Of a stretch of DNA of 64,000 bases, positions 1-7,677 are shown in pieces. The DNA is taken from NCBI RefSeq assembly GCF_017569225.1, contig NZ_CP071868.1, positions 2,914,001 through 2,978,000 on the forward strand, read 5' to 3'. Position 1 is the stretch's first letter. Every line of letters begins with the position of its first letter. The notes beneath the pieces are model-generated. The model was not told the DNA's origin, ran no database searches, and worked only from the letters and a program-made list of their open reading frames with translations. Position numbers and translations under genes: made by a program. This stretch comes from Pengzhenrongella sicca (lineage in GTDB: Bacteria; Actinomycetota; Actinomycetes; Actinomycetales; Cellulomonadaceae).

Positions 1-267
1 CCGCGGGTCCTCGGCCGTGTACAGGACGAGCACTGCGTCCCGCGCGCCGTCGGCGACGAGGTGGGAGACGAGGCCGCGGGCAAGCTGCGGGCCGGCGTCC
101 AGGTCGCCGAGATCGGCGAGGTCGACGCGCGCCACCAGGCCGACGCGTCTGCGCGGGGCACGCAGGGAGACGGCGACCGCGCTCTCCTGCGGGCGGAACC
201 CGAGCTCGTAGGGCAGCAGGGCGAGCAGTTCACGGGGCTCGCGGACCCGGATCGTGGGAGGTGCCAT
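1..267 (-). CDS. DUF4192 domain-containing protein, N-terminal fragment
   Basis: An open frame begins at an ATG at 267 and reads leftwards without a stop to the window edge, giving 89 residues. The start reads MAPPTIRVREPRELLALLPY and continues with ELGFRPQES and VGLVARVDLADL. This is the conserved beginning of actinobacterial DUF4192 proteins, whose biochemical role is not established. The rest of the gene lies outside the window. The lipoprotein gene at 410 is divergent from it. The family call rests on memory of the N-terminal pattern and is fairly secure; no function can be inferred from the fragment. Confidence 0.82.
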   Translation of the reverse strand, partial: MAPPTIRVREPRELLALLPYELGFRPQESAVAVSLRAPRRRVGLVARVDLADLGDLDAGPQLARGLVSHLVADGARDAVLVLYTAEDPR

Positions 268-397
268 GCACCGAGCAGAGCCCACGACGCCGGCTCGCGC
301 CGCCTGCACTCCCCTGCCCTGTTGGCGCGCTCGCGCCCGATCGTCCTGAGGGTGGGTGAAGACTCGCCCGCCGTGAGCCCAGCGCCCCGCGCGCGGA

Positions 398-403
398 TAC
401 GGT
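398..403 (+). promoter_or_regulatory. -10-like hexamer TACGGT of a leaderless transcript
   Basis: TACGGT ends 7 bases before the GTG at 410, so transcription would start on or beside the start codon of the lipoprotein gene. No clear ribosome binding site lies between. Confidence 0.5.
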
Positions 404-409
404 GGTGCC

Positions 410-1003
410 GTGCGAACTCATGGTGGCCGGCGCAGGGGCGGGTCCCTGCGCTCGTGGCGCACCCGGGCCCGCACCGGGCTGCTCGCGGCGACCGCGGTGG
501 CCCTGCTCGGGGCCTGCGGCGTCGGCCCGTTCGCTGGCACCAGCAGTGGTTCCGCCCCGTCCGCGCTCGCCTCGCCGGGCCCGTCGGTGACGTCCCCCGG
601 GTCGGAGAAGGACTCCCCCGACCCGGCGCTGCTCGCGGATGAGCCGGATCCGGACTCGGCGGTCGGCGCCCTCGCCGAGGGCTTCCCGGCCGACCTGCTG
701 CCCGTCCCGGACGGCGCCGAGGTGCTCGTGTCGTCGGTGGAGCGCGTCGGGGAGTCCGATGCCTACCAGGTGAGCCTGAACCTGCGCACGACGCTCGAGG
801 CGGCCGACGTCGTCGCGGTCTATCGGGCGAGCCTGACCGCTGCCGGGTTCGCGGAGGCCGCACCCGCCGGCGCCGACGCGGCCCTCGCCGCGCAGTCGAC
901 CTTCACCCGGTCCGGCGGCGACGAGCTCCTGGTCATCGGCGTGCTCGACCGCGACGGCGTGCGCACGGTCACGATCGGCGGGCGGCTCCGCATCGCGAGC
1001 TGA
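410..1003 (+). CDS. Putative lipoprotein of unknown function
   Basis: A protein of 197 residues starts at GTG. A basic N-terminus (residues 1-22) precedes a short hydrophobic stretch ending in LLGAC, a lipobox in which the cysteine would be lipidated, so the product is probably anchored on the outer face of the membrane. A Ser/Pro/Ala-rich linker follows, then a folded domain of roughly 115 residues containing VSSVERVGESDAYQVSLNLR and a C-terminal TFTRSGGDELLVIGVL segment. I recognise no named family. It lies directly upstream of the polyprenyl synthase with 21 bases between, but that gene has its own promoter-like hexamer, so joint transcription is not certain. Confidence 0.75.
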   Translation: MRTHGGRRRGGSLRSWRTRARTGLLAATAVALLGACGVGPFAGTSSGSAPSALASPGPSVTSPGSEKDSPDPALLADEPDPDSAVGALAEGFPADLLPVPDGAEVLVSSVERVGESDAYQVSLNLRTTLEAADVVAVYRASLTAAGFAEAAPAGADAALAAQSTFTRSGGDELLVIGVLDRDGVRTVTIGGRLRIAS

Positions 1004-1012
1004 GCGCGCCGA

Positions 1013-1018
1013 TAGGCT
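1013..1018 (+). promoter_or_regulatory. -10-like hexamer TAGGCT of a leaderless transcript
   Basis: TAGGCT ends 7 bases before the GTG at 1025 of the polyprenyl synthase gene. Confidence 0.55.
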
Positions 1019-1024
1019 GCCCCC

Positions 1025-2134
1025 GTGACTGACTCGCGCACGGCTCCCGTCGACGTCGAGGACGTCAGGCTCCGCGTCGACCTGCTGCTCGCGGAGCACG
1101 TCGCGGCCCAGCGCCGCGTCCTGGCCGGCATCGGGGCGGACACCGCCGCGCTCTCCGACGCGGTCGAGCAGATCCTGTCCGGCGGCAAACGCCTGCGCGC
1201 CGCGTTCTGCTACTGGTCCTGGCGCGCGCACGGCGGGCAGCGGGACTCCCCCGCTGCGGCCGCCGTGCTGCGGGTCGGGGCGGCGCTCGAGCTGTTCCAG
1301 GCGGCGGCGCTCCTGCACGACGACGTCATGGACGACTCCGACACCCGGCGCGGCCACCCCGCCGCCCACCGCACATTCGCCGATCTGCATGCGCGGTCCG
1401 GGTGGACCGGCGAGCCGCGCCGGTTCGGCGACGCCGCGGCGATCCTGCTCGGCGACCTGGCGCTCGTCGCGAGCGACGCGGAGTTCCACGACGCCCTCGT
1501 CGGGGTTCCGGTCGACGCCGCACGCGTCGCCCGCGGCGTCTTCGACCTGATGCGCACCGAGGTGACGGTCGGGCAGTACCTGGACGTGCTCGCGCAGGCG
1601 CTGCCCTGGGGCGTCGACCCGGCCGCCGACGAGGCCCGGGCCCGCGAGGTGATCCGGGCGAAGTCCGCGCGCTACAGCGTCGAGCACCCGATCGTGCTCG
1701 GGGCGGCCCTGGCGGGCGCCGGCGACGCGGCCCGGGCCGCGTGCTCCGAGTTCGGCCTCCCGCTCGGCGAGGCGTTCCAGCTGCGCGACGACCTGCTGGG
1801 GGTCTTCGGGGACCCGAGCACGACGGGCAAGCCCGCCGGCGACGACCTTCGCGAAGGCAAGCGCACCGTGCTCGTGGCGCGCGCCATGGCGAGCGGCAAC
1901 GACGCCCAGCGCGCCGTCCTGCGCGCGCAGCTCGGCGTCCGCGACCTGTCCGCCGACGACGTCGCGATCACCGCGCGGGCGATCGCGAGCTCGGGCGCGC
2001 CGCAGCAGGTGGAGGGGCTCATCGCCGAGCTGTCCGCGTCGGCGTTCAGCGCGCTGGCCGTCTCGGGGCTCGCCGAGCCCGGCGCCGGCATGCTGGTCGC
2101 CCTCGGCGAGGCCGCGATCGACCGTCGGGCCTGA
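1025..2134 (+). CDS. idsA: Polyprenyl (geranylgeranyl-type) diphosphate synthase
   Basis: This 369-residue protein belongs to the trans-isoprenyl diphosphate synthase family, which condenses isopentenyl diphosphate with allylic diphosphates to make C15-C20 or longer prenyl chains. The first aspartate-rich motif is at about residues 99-103 (DDVMD followed by SDTRRG). GGKRLR near residue 53 binds substrate, and the second aspartate-rich region is QLRDDLLGVFGD with GKPAGDDLREGKRT after it. Length is normal. It corresponds in position to M. tuberculosis idsA2 (Rv2173), next to an Rv2175c homologue. Chain length cannot be decided by eye. The symbol is by analogy. Confidence 0.9.
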   Translation: MTDSRTAPVDVEDVRLRVDLLLAEHVAAQRRVLAGIGADTAALSDAVEQILSGGKRLRAAFCYWSWRAHGGQRDSPAAAAVLRVGAALELFQAAALLHDDVMDDSDTRRGHPAAHRTFADLHARSGWTGEPRRFGDAAAILLGDLALVASDAEFHDALVGVPVDAARVARGVFDLMRTEVTVGQYLDVLAQALPWGVDPAADEARAREVIRAKSARYSVEHPIVLGAALAGAGDAARAACSEFGLPLGEAFQLRDDLLGVFGDPSTTGKPAGDDLREGKRTVLVARAMASGNDAQRAVLRAQLGVRDLSADDVAITARAIASSGAPQQVEGLIAELSASAFSALAVSGLAEPGAGMLVALGEAAIDRRA

Positions 2135-2154
2135 GCTCGGGCTCGGCGCCCACC

Positions 2155-2171
2155 GCCCGCGAACGGCGGGC
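2155..2171. terminator. Short hairpin between convergent genes
   Basis: GCCCGC and GCGGGC form a 6-bp stem with a 5-base loop between the convergent ends of the polyprenyl synthase and the Rv2175c-like gene. There is no T-run, so the terminator call is tentative. Confidence 0.35.
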
Positions 2172-2179
2172 AGGGTCCG

Positions 2180-2617
2180 CTAGAGCAGGGTCTGGGCGAT
2201 GCGACGCACCGCGGTCTTGTGCCCGGTGCGCAGCGCCTCGATCGGGGTCATCTGCAGCGTCTCGTCGGGGCTGAACAGCCACCCGATGGCCTCGGCGTCG
2301 TCGAACCCCGCATCGCGCAGCAGGGTGAACGTGCCCATGAGTGACGCGAGCACGGCCCACTTGGCCGCCGGCTCGCCGTCGCCGGCCGCGTTCTCGGGCC
2401 GGTTGCGCGTCGAGTTCGCGGGATTCTCCAGGTATTCCGGCACGAGGAACGCCCCGGGAATCGACACCACGCGGGGATTTCCGCGGCGCACGCCGACAAT
2501 TCGGCCCTCCTGGACCAGGCGTCGCACCTTGCCCGCGTCGAGGCCGAGCCGGTAGGCGACGTCGGGCACGGTGAGCCACTCGTCGACCAGGGAATCAAGT
2601 GCTGAGGTGTCCGTCAC
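2180..2617 (-). CDS. Rv2175c-family DNA-binding protein
   Basis: The product is 145 residues when started at the GTG at 2617. That start is preferred because a TAGGCT hexamer lies 8 bases upstream and because the alternative at 2635 adds only unconserved residues. The N-terminal half (DEWLTVPDVAYRLGLDAGKV, then RRLVQEGRIVGVRRGNPRVV) is a MerR/excisionase-like winged helix. The C-terminal half (WAVLASLMGTFTLLRDAGFD, then EAIGWLF, ending HKTAVRRIAQTLL) is the Rv2175c C-terminal domain. In M. tuberculosis Rv2175c is phosphorylated by the neighbouring kinase PknL. Here a LysM gene separates it from the kinase at 4270, but the pairing is retained. Confidence 0.88.
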   Translation of the reverse strand: MTDTSALDSLVDEWLTVPDVAYRLGLDAGKVRRLVQEGRIVGVRRGNPRVVSIPGAFLVPEYLENPANSTRNRPENAAGDGEPAAKWAVLASLMGTFTLLRDAGFDDAEAIGWLFSPDETLQMTPIEALRTGHKTAVRRIAQTLL

Positions 2618-2624
2618 GCCGCAC

Positions 2625-2630
2625 AGCCTA
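2625..2630 (-). promoter_or_regulatory. -10-like hexamer TAGGCT of a leaderless transcript
   Basis: On the minus strand TAGGCT ends 8 bases before the GTG at 2617 of the Rv2175c-like gene. It supports that start over the upstream one. Confidence 0.5.
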
Positions 2631-2817
2631 CGCAACTCGCCGGTGTGGTCGAGATCAGGACAAACCCCTGTTCTGACCCGGGCAAAGGCGAATTACACGA
2701 TGGGAATTCAGTGCCCCGGCTTTCGGACCGCCGCGAAAAGCAAGTACGGTCGCAGTCACACCAGTCACATCAGACACATGAGCACCATCCATCACTCACG
2801 TCACACGGGGTTCCACC

Positions 2818-4233
2818 ATGACGCAGCACGCCACCGCAGTGCCGATCGCCTATGGGCGGCTCGATGACGCGCAGCCCGCGAGCGCCGCGACCTCGGCCGG
2901 CAGCCGCATCCGCCGCCGGGTCGTCACCGGAACCGGAGCCACGCTCGTGCTCGCGGTCGCGTCGGTCGGCGCCGCCGGCGCCGCGCAGGCCGACGAGCAG
3001 TACACCGTGCGCAGCGGCGACACCGTGAGCCACATCGCGGCCCGCTCCGGGACCTCGGTGGCGGCGATCGCCCGCGCGAACAGCCTCGGCAACGTCGCCA
3101 AGATCCGCATCGGCCAGCAGCTGACGATCCCGACCGGCTCCGCCGCGGCCGCCGCGCCCGCCGCCGCGGCCGCCCCCGCCAGCGCGACGCACACGGTCGT
3201 CTCCGGCGAGACGGTCTCCGCGATCGCCGCCCGCGCGGGTACCTCCGTCGCCGCGATCGTCGCGGCGAACGGGCTCGACTCCCGCGCGTTCATCCGGGTC
3301 GGCCAGCAGCTGACCATCCCGGGTTCGGGCGCGACCGCGGCAGCCGCCGCCCCCGCCGCGACCGCGACCGCGGCCTCGACCGGCGCGACCCATACCGTGA
3401 CGTCGGGCGAGACCGTCTCCGGCATCGCGGCGTCGTTCGGCACGTCCGTGGCCGCGATCGTCGCGGCCAACGGGCTCGACTCCCGCGCATTCATCCGGGT
3501 GGGCCAGACCCTGCGCATCGGCGGCTCCGCACCCGCCGCCACCGCGACCTCCGCCCCGGTCGCCGCGGCGGCCTCGGCCACGACGCACACCGTTACCTCA
3601 GGCGAGACCGTCTCGGCGATCGCCAAGCGGTACGGCACGACGGTCGCGGCAATCGTCTCGGCCAACGGCCTCGACGCCCGGGCGTTCGTCCGGATCGGGC
3701 AGCAGCTCAAGGTCTCGGGCGCGGCCGCCGCACCCGCCACCACCGCCCTCGTCGGGAACACCTTCGGGGGGCGGACCTACCCCGAGGCTGTCGTCGCGTC
3801 GGCGAACGCCAACAAGGCCACGCTCCTGAGCCTGGGCGTCCCGTCCAAGGCGCAGATGCAGGCCATGGTCGTCGCGACGGCGCGCGAACTCGGCGTCGAC
3901 CCGGCGCTCGCCCAGGCAATCGCGTTCCAGGAGTCCGGCTTCAACCAGTCGGCCGTCTCCCCCGCGAACGCCATCGGCACGATGCAGGTCATCCCGAGCT
4001 CGGGCGAGTGGGCCTCCGACCTCGTCGGCCGGCACCTGAACCTGCTCGACCCGCAGGACAACGTCACGGCCGGCGTCGCCCTGCTGCGCCAGCTCCAGCG
4101 CACTAGCGCCGACCTGCCGACGGCGATCGCCAGCTACTACCAGGGCGCCTCGTCGGTCCGGCGCAACGGCATGTTCGCGGACACGCGGGTGTACGTCGCC
4201 AACATTCAGACCCACATGGCGCGCTACCGCTGA
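2818..4233 (+). CDS. Secreted LysM-repeat lytic transglycosylase
   Basis: The 471-residue protein has a long N-terminus with RIRRR followed by a hydrophobic segment (about residues 37-58), consistent with a Sec or Tat-like signal peptide. Four LysM repeats follow, each starting like YTVRSGDTVSHIAARSGTS or HTVTSGETVSAIA and separated by Ala/Pro/Thr-rich linkers; LysM binds peptidoglycan glycan strands. The C-terminal domain (about residues 350-471) is a lytic transglycosylase fold, with the likely catalytic glutamate at residue 372 in FQESGF, then NAIGTMQV and IASYYQG. It probably cleaves peptidoglycan during wall remodelling. It sits between the Rv2175c-like gene and a PASTA kinase, a wall-linked context. 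The 200 bases upstream show no obvious riboswitch. Confidence 0.9.
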   Translation: MTQHATAVPIAYGRLDDAQPASAATSAGSRIRRRVVTGTGATLVLAVASVGAAGAAQADEQYTVRSGDTVSHIAARSGTSVAAIARANSLGNVAKIRIGQQLTIPTGSAAAAAPAAAAAPASATHTVVSGETVSAIAARAGTSVAAIVAANGLDSRAFIRVGQQLTIPGSGATAAAAAPAATATAASTGATHTVTSGETVSGIAASFGTSVAAIVAANGLDSRAFIRVGQTLRIGGSAPAATATSAPVAAAASATTHTVTSGETVSAIAKRYGTTVAAIVSANGLDARAFVRIGQQLKVSGAAAAPATTALVGNTFGGRTYPEAVVASANANKATLLSLGVPSKAQMQAMVVATARELGVDPALAQAIAFQESGFNQSAVSPANAIGTMQVIPSSGEWASDLVGRHLNLLDPQDNVTAGVALLRQLQRTSADLPTAIASYYQGASSVRRNGMFADTRVYVANIQTHMARYR

Positions 4234-4256
4234 CCGGTTCCGAGGGGTCCCGCCCG

Positions 4257-4262
4257 TAGGAT
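4257..4262 (+). promoter_or_regulatory. -10-like hexamer TAGGAT deciding the kinase start
   Basis: TAGGAT ends 8 bases before the GTG at 4270. The in-frame ATG at 4261 overlaps this hexamer, so GTG 4270 is the better start. Confidence 0.55.
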
Positions 4263-4269
4263 GACCCTC

Positions 4270-6276
4270 GTGGGAGCCACTATCACCGACCCGCTCGTCG
4301 GCCGCCTGGTCGACGGGCGATACGAAGTCGTCTCCCGGATCGCCCGCGGCGGGATGGCGACGGTCTACCTCGCCATCGACCGCCGCCTCGAGCGCGAGGT
4401 CGCGCTCAAGGTCATGCACCCGCACCTGGCCGAGGGCGCCGCGGGCTCGGCCTTCGTCGCGCGGTTCCGGCGCGAGGCCCGGGCGTCGGCCCGCCTGACC
4501 CACCCCGCGCTCGTCGGCGTGCTCGACCAAGGCGTCGACGGCGAGACGAGCTACCTCACGATGGAGTACGTGGACGGCGTCAACCTGCGCCGCCACCTCG
4601 GCGAACGCGGCGCCCTGAGCGTCGAGGAGTCCTTCGCGATCCTGGAGCGGGTGCTGGACGGCCTCGGCGCGGCGCACCGCACCGGCCTCGTGCACCGCGA
4701 CATCAAGCCCGAGAACGTGCTCATCGCGACCGACGGGCGCATCAAGCTCACGGACTTCGGGCTCGCCCGGGCCGTCACCGAGATCACGTCGACGACGACG
4801 GGCACCGTGCTCGGCACCGTCGCCTACCTCGGCCCCGAGCTAGTCGCCAAAGGTGAGTCGGACGCGCGCACCGACGTCTACGCCGCCGGCATCATGCTCT
4901 ACGAGATGCTCACCGGCCGGCAGCCGTACACCGGGTCCACGCCCATCCAGGTCGCGTTCCTGCACGTGAACTCCGACATCCCCGCGCCGTCGGACGCCGT
5001 CGACTGGCTGCCCCAGGAGGTCGACGACCTCGTGCGAGCGCTGGCCGCGCGCGAGCCGGACGACCGCCCGGTCGACGCCGGCGCCGCGCTCGAGCTCGTG
5101 CGGCGCACCCATGCGGCCATGGACGAGACGACCCTGGCGCGGCACGCCGACGTCGCGCCCACGATCACGCTGCACCCGGCGACCGTCGACCCGGAGTCCG
5201 CCGACCCGAGCACCGACCAGGAGTCGGACCCCGGCGGCCAGGACGCGCCCGACCCGATGGACTCGGGCGCGACGACGCGCATCGACGTCGCCGCCGAGGG
5301 CCGCACCATCGCCCTGCCGATCGGCACGGGGATCCGGACGCCCGACGAGGCCGCGGCAGCCGAGCACTCCGCGACGGCACCCGCGCGGCGCCGGCGCCGG
5401 CTGCGCTGGGCTGCGCTCGCCCTGCTCGTCCTCGGGCTGCTTGCCGGCGGGACGTGGTGGTACCTGACCAACGGTCCCGGCGCCTACACCGCGGTGCCCG
5501 ACGTCGTCGGCATGACCCATGAGGTCGCGGGCGCGCGGCTCGACGAGCGGGGCCTGGACACCACCACCGCCCCGGCGTTCGACGCCGCGCCGGCGGGCAC
5601 GGTCATCGCGACCGAACCCGAGCCCGGCGCCCTGGTGCGCAAGGACGGCTCCATCGAGCTGACCGTCTCGCAGGGTCCCGAGATGACGACCGTGCCCGAG
5701 GGGCTCGTCGGCATGAACTCCGATGATGCGATCGCGGCGCTCACGGCCGCGCGCCTGACCGTCGGCGAGCCCTCGACGCCGTACGACGACGCCGCGCCCG
5801 TCGGCTCCGTCATGGCCGTGTCCGCCGAGCCCGGCGCGAGCGTCGAGGTCGACACGGAGATCGTCCTCACGGTCTCCCAGGGGCGCGCGCCGCTCACGGT
5901 CAGCTCCGTCGTCGGCGCGAGCCAGGAGCAGGCGACGAAGGACCTCGAGGGTCAGAGCCTGAAGGTCACCGTGACCGAGGCCTTCAGCGACACCGTCGCC
6001 GCGGGTCACGTGATCAGCCAGGACCCCGCCCCCGGCGCGGCGGGGCACCGCCTCGACCCGATCACAATCGTGGTCTCTCAGGGGCCCGAGCTCTTCGAGG
6101 TGCCCGACCTCTTCGGTAAGCAGTACAAGGAGGCGGCACAGATCCTCACGGACCTCGGGATGGTCCCGAAGAAGGAAGCCCTCTTCATCCGCATCTTCGA
6201 CACGGTGCGAGACCAAAGCGTCAAGGCAGGCGACAAGGTCCCCCGCGGCACCGAGATCACCCTCTCAGTCGTGTAG
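4270..6276 (+). CDS. PASTA-domain Ser/Thr protein kinase (PknB/PknL type)
   Basis: The 668-residue transmembrane kinase has every catalytic element (numbered from the GTG): ARGGMATVY glycine loop, lysine 47 in VALKVM, HRDIKPEN at 142-149, DFG at 162-164, and a threonine-rich activation segment (EITSTTTGTVLGTVAY). An acidic juxtamembrane linker leads to one membrane helix at about 380-398 after a run of arginines. Four extracellular PASTA repeats follow, such as VPDVVGMTHEVAGARL and VPDLFGKQYKEAAQIL; PASTA domains sense muropeptides or lipid II. By position it matches M. tuberculosis PknL beside Rv2175c, yet the PASTA repeats resemble PknB. The GTG start gives an N-terminus of GATITDPLVGRLVDGRYEVV, close in length to PknL. 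Confidence 0.92.
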   Translation: MGATITDPLVGRLVDGRYEVVSRIARGGMATVYLAIDRRLEREVALKVMHPHLAEGAAGSAFVARFRREARASARLTHPALVGVLDQGVDGETSYLTMEYVDGVNLRRHLGERGALSVEESFAILERVLDGLGAAHRTGLVHRDIKPENVLIATDGRIKLTDFGLARAVTEITSTTTGTVLGTVAYLGPELVAKGESDARTDVYAAGIMLYEMLTGRQPYTGSTPIQVAFLHVNSDIPAPSDAVDWLPQEVDDLVRALAAREPDDRPVDAGAALELVRRTHAAMDETTLARHADVAPTITLHPATVDPESADPSTDQESDPGGQDAPDPMDSGATTRIDVAAEGRTIALPIGTGIRTPDEAAAAEHSATAPARRRRRLRWAALALLVLGLLAGGTWWYLTNGPGAYTAVPDVVGMTHEVAGARLDERGLDTTTAPAFDAAPAGTVIATEPEPGALVRKDGSIELTVSQGPEMTTVPEGLVGMNSDDAIAALTAARLTVGEPSTPYDDAAPVGSVMAVSAEPGASVEVDTEIVLTVSQGRAPLTVSSVVGASQEQATKDLEGQSLKVTVTEAFSDTVAAGHVISQDPAPGAAGHRLDPITIVVSQGPELFEVPDLFGKQYKEAAQILTDLGMVPKKEALFIRIFDTVRDQSVKAGDKVPRGTEITLSVV

Positions 6277-6306
6277 ACCCCCTGCCCCACCGGGTGCGCG
6301 CGCTGG

Positions 6307-7677
6307 CTACGCCCGCATCAGCTGGACGACCTGAAAGGCCATCTCCAGGGACTGCTGGTGGTTCAGGCGCGGGTCGACCAGGGTCTCGTAGCGCACCGCG
6401 AGGCCGGCGTCGTCGATCTCCTCGCTGCCGCCGAGCACCTCGGTCACGTCGTCGCCCGTGAGCTCGATGTGCAGCCCGCCGGGCACCGTGCCCAGCGCGC
6501 GGTGCACCTCGAAGAAGCCGCGGACCTCGTCGAGCACGTCGGTCAGCCGCCGCGTCTTGTACCCGGAGTCGGACGTGATGGTGTTGCCGTGCATGGGGTC
6601 GCACACCCAGGTCACGGGGGAACCGACCGCGCTGACCTTCTCGACCAGCGCGGGCAGCGCCGAGCGGATCGTGCCGGCGCCCATCCGCGTGATGAACGTC
6701 AGCCGCCCGGGTTCGCCCGCGGGGTTGAGCTTGTCCATCAGCGCGAGCGCCTCGTCGGCGGTCGTGGTGGGGCCGAGCTTGACGCCGATCGGGTTGCGCA
6801 CCCGCGACAGGAAGTCGACGTGCGCGCCGTCGATCTGCCGCGTGCGCTCCCCGATCCACAGGAAGTGCGCCGAGCAGTCGTAGGGCAGGCCGGTCCGCGA
6901 GTCGATGCGCGTGAGCGGGCGCTCGTAGTCGAGCAGCAGCGCCTCGTGGCTCGAAAAGAACTCGACCGTGCGCAGCGCGTCGAAGTCCGCGCCGCACGCC
7001 GCCATGAACCGGATCGCGCGGTCGATCTCCGCCGCGGTCTCCTCGTAGCGCGCGTAGGACGGGTTCGCCATGAACCCGCGGTTCCACTCGTGCACGCGCC
7101 GCAGGTCCGCGAACCCGCCGGTCGTGAACGCGCGCAGCAGGTTCAGCGTCGACGCCGACGTGTGGTACGCCTCGAGCAGCCGGTCGGGGTCCGGGATCCG
7201 GGCCTTCGGCGTGTAGTCGTGGCCGTTGATGATGTCGCCGCGGTACGCCGGGAGCGTCACGTCGCCGCGCGTCTCGTCGTTGGAGCTGCGGGGCTTCGCG
7301 TACTGCCCGGCCATGCGCCCCATCTTGATCACCGGCAGGCTCGCACCGTAGGTGAGCACGACGGCCATCTGCAGGATCGTCTTGATCTTGTTGCGGATGT
7401 TGTCGGCGGTCGCGTCGACGAACGTCTCGGCGCAGTCGCCGCCCTGGAGCAGGAACGCCTCGCCGCGCCCGGCGGCCGCCAGGCGCGCCTTGAGCACGTC
7501 GGCCTCCCCCGCAAACACGAGCGGGGGCAGGGTCGCGAGCCGCTCGGTCACCCGGGCGACGTGGTCGAGGTCCGGCCACGTCGGCTGCTGGGTCAGGGGC
7601 AGGTCGCGCCACCGGTCGAGCCCGGCAAGCACGTGCGGCTGCGGCGCGACGGCCGCCACGTCCGGCGCGAACGTCAC
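6307..7677 (-). CDS. aroG: Class II 3-deoxy-D-arabino-heptulosonate-7-phosphate synthase
   Basis: This is the first shikimate pathway enzyme, condensing phosphoenolpyruvate and erythrose 4-phosphate to DAHP. The 456-residue protein is class II (plant/mycobacterial type), shown by LLQGGDCAETF, KMGRMAGQYAKPRS, TLPAYRGDIING, ANPSYARYEE, SAHFLWIGERTRQIDGAHV, GVKLGPTTTADE, WVCDPMHGNT and GGLHIELTGDDVTE. The GTG start overlaps the TGA of the upstream phosphofructokinase gene (GTGA), indicating translational coupling. Position and class match M. tuberculosis aroG (Rv2178c). Confidence 0.95.
   Translation of the reverse strand: MTFAPDVAAVAPQPHVLAGLDRWRDLPLTQQPTWPDLDHVARVTERLATLPPLVFAGEADVLKARLAAAGRGEAFLLQGGDCAETFVDATADNIRNKIKTILQMAVVLTYGASLPVIKMGRMAGQYAKPRSSNDETRGDVTLPAYRGDIINGHDYTPKARIPDPDRLLEAYHTSASTLNLLRAFTTGGFADLRRVHEWNRGFMANPSYARYEETAAEIDRAIRFMAACGADFDALRTVEFFSSHEALLLDYERPLTRIDSRTGLPYDCSAHFLWIGERTRQIDGAHVDFLSRVRNPIGVKLGPTTTADEALALMDKLNPAGEPGRLTFITRMGAGTIRSALPALVEKVSAVGSPVTWVCDPMHGNTITSDSGYKTRRLTDVLDEVRGFFEVHRALGTVPGGLHIELTGDDVTEVLGGSEEIDDAGLAVRYETLVDPRLNHQQSLEMAFQVVQLMRA

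Noticed and set aside
2618-2817. Possible c-di-AMP riboswitch before the LysM transglycosylase
   Set aside because: Such genes often have one in actinobacteria, so I looked for its conserved stems and motifs. The 200 bases do not show them.
4261-4263. ATG at 4261 as the kinase start
   Set aside because: It is part of the TAGGAT hexamer; GTG 4270 has the right spacing and gives a family-like N-terminus.
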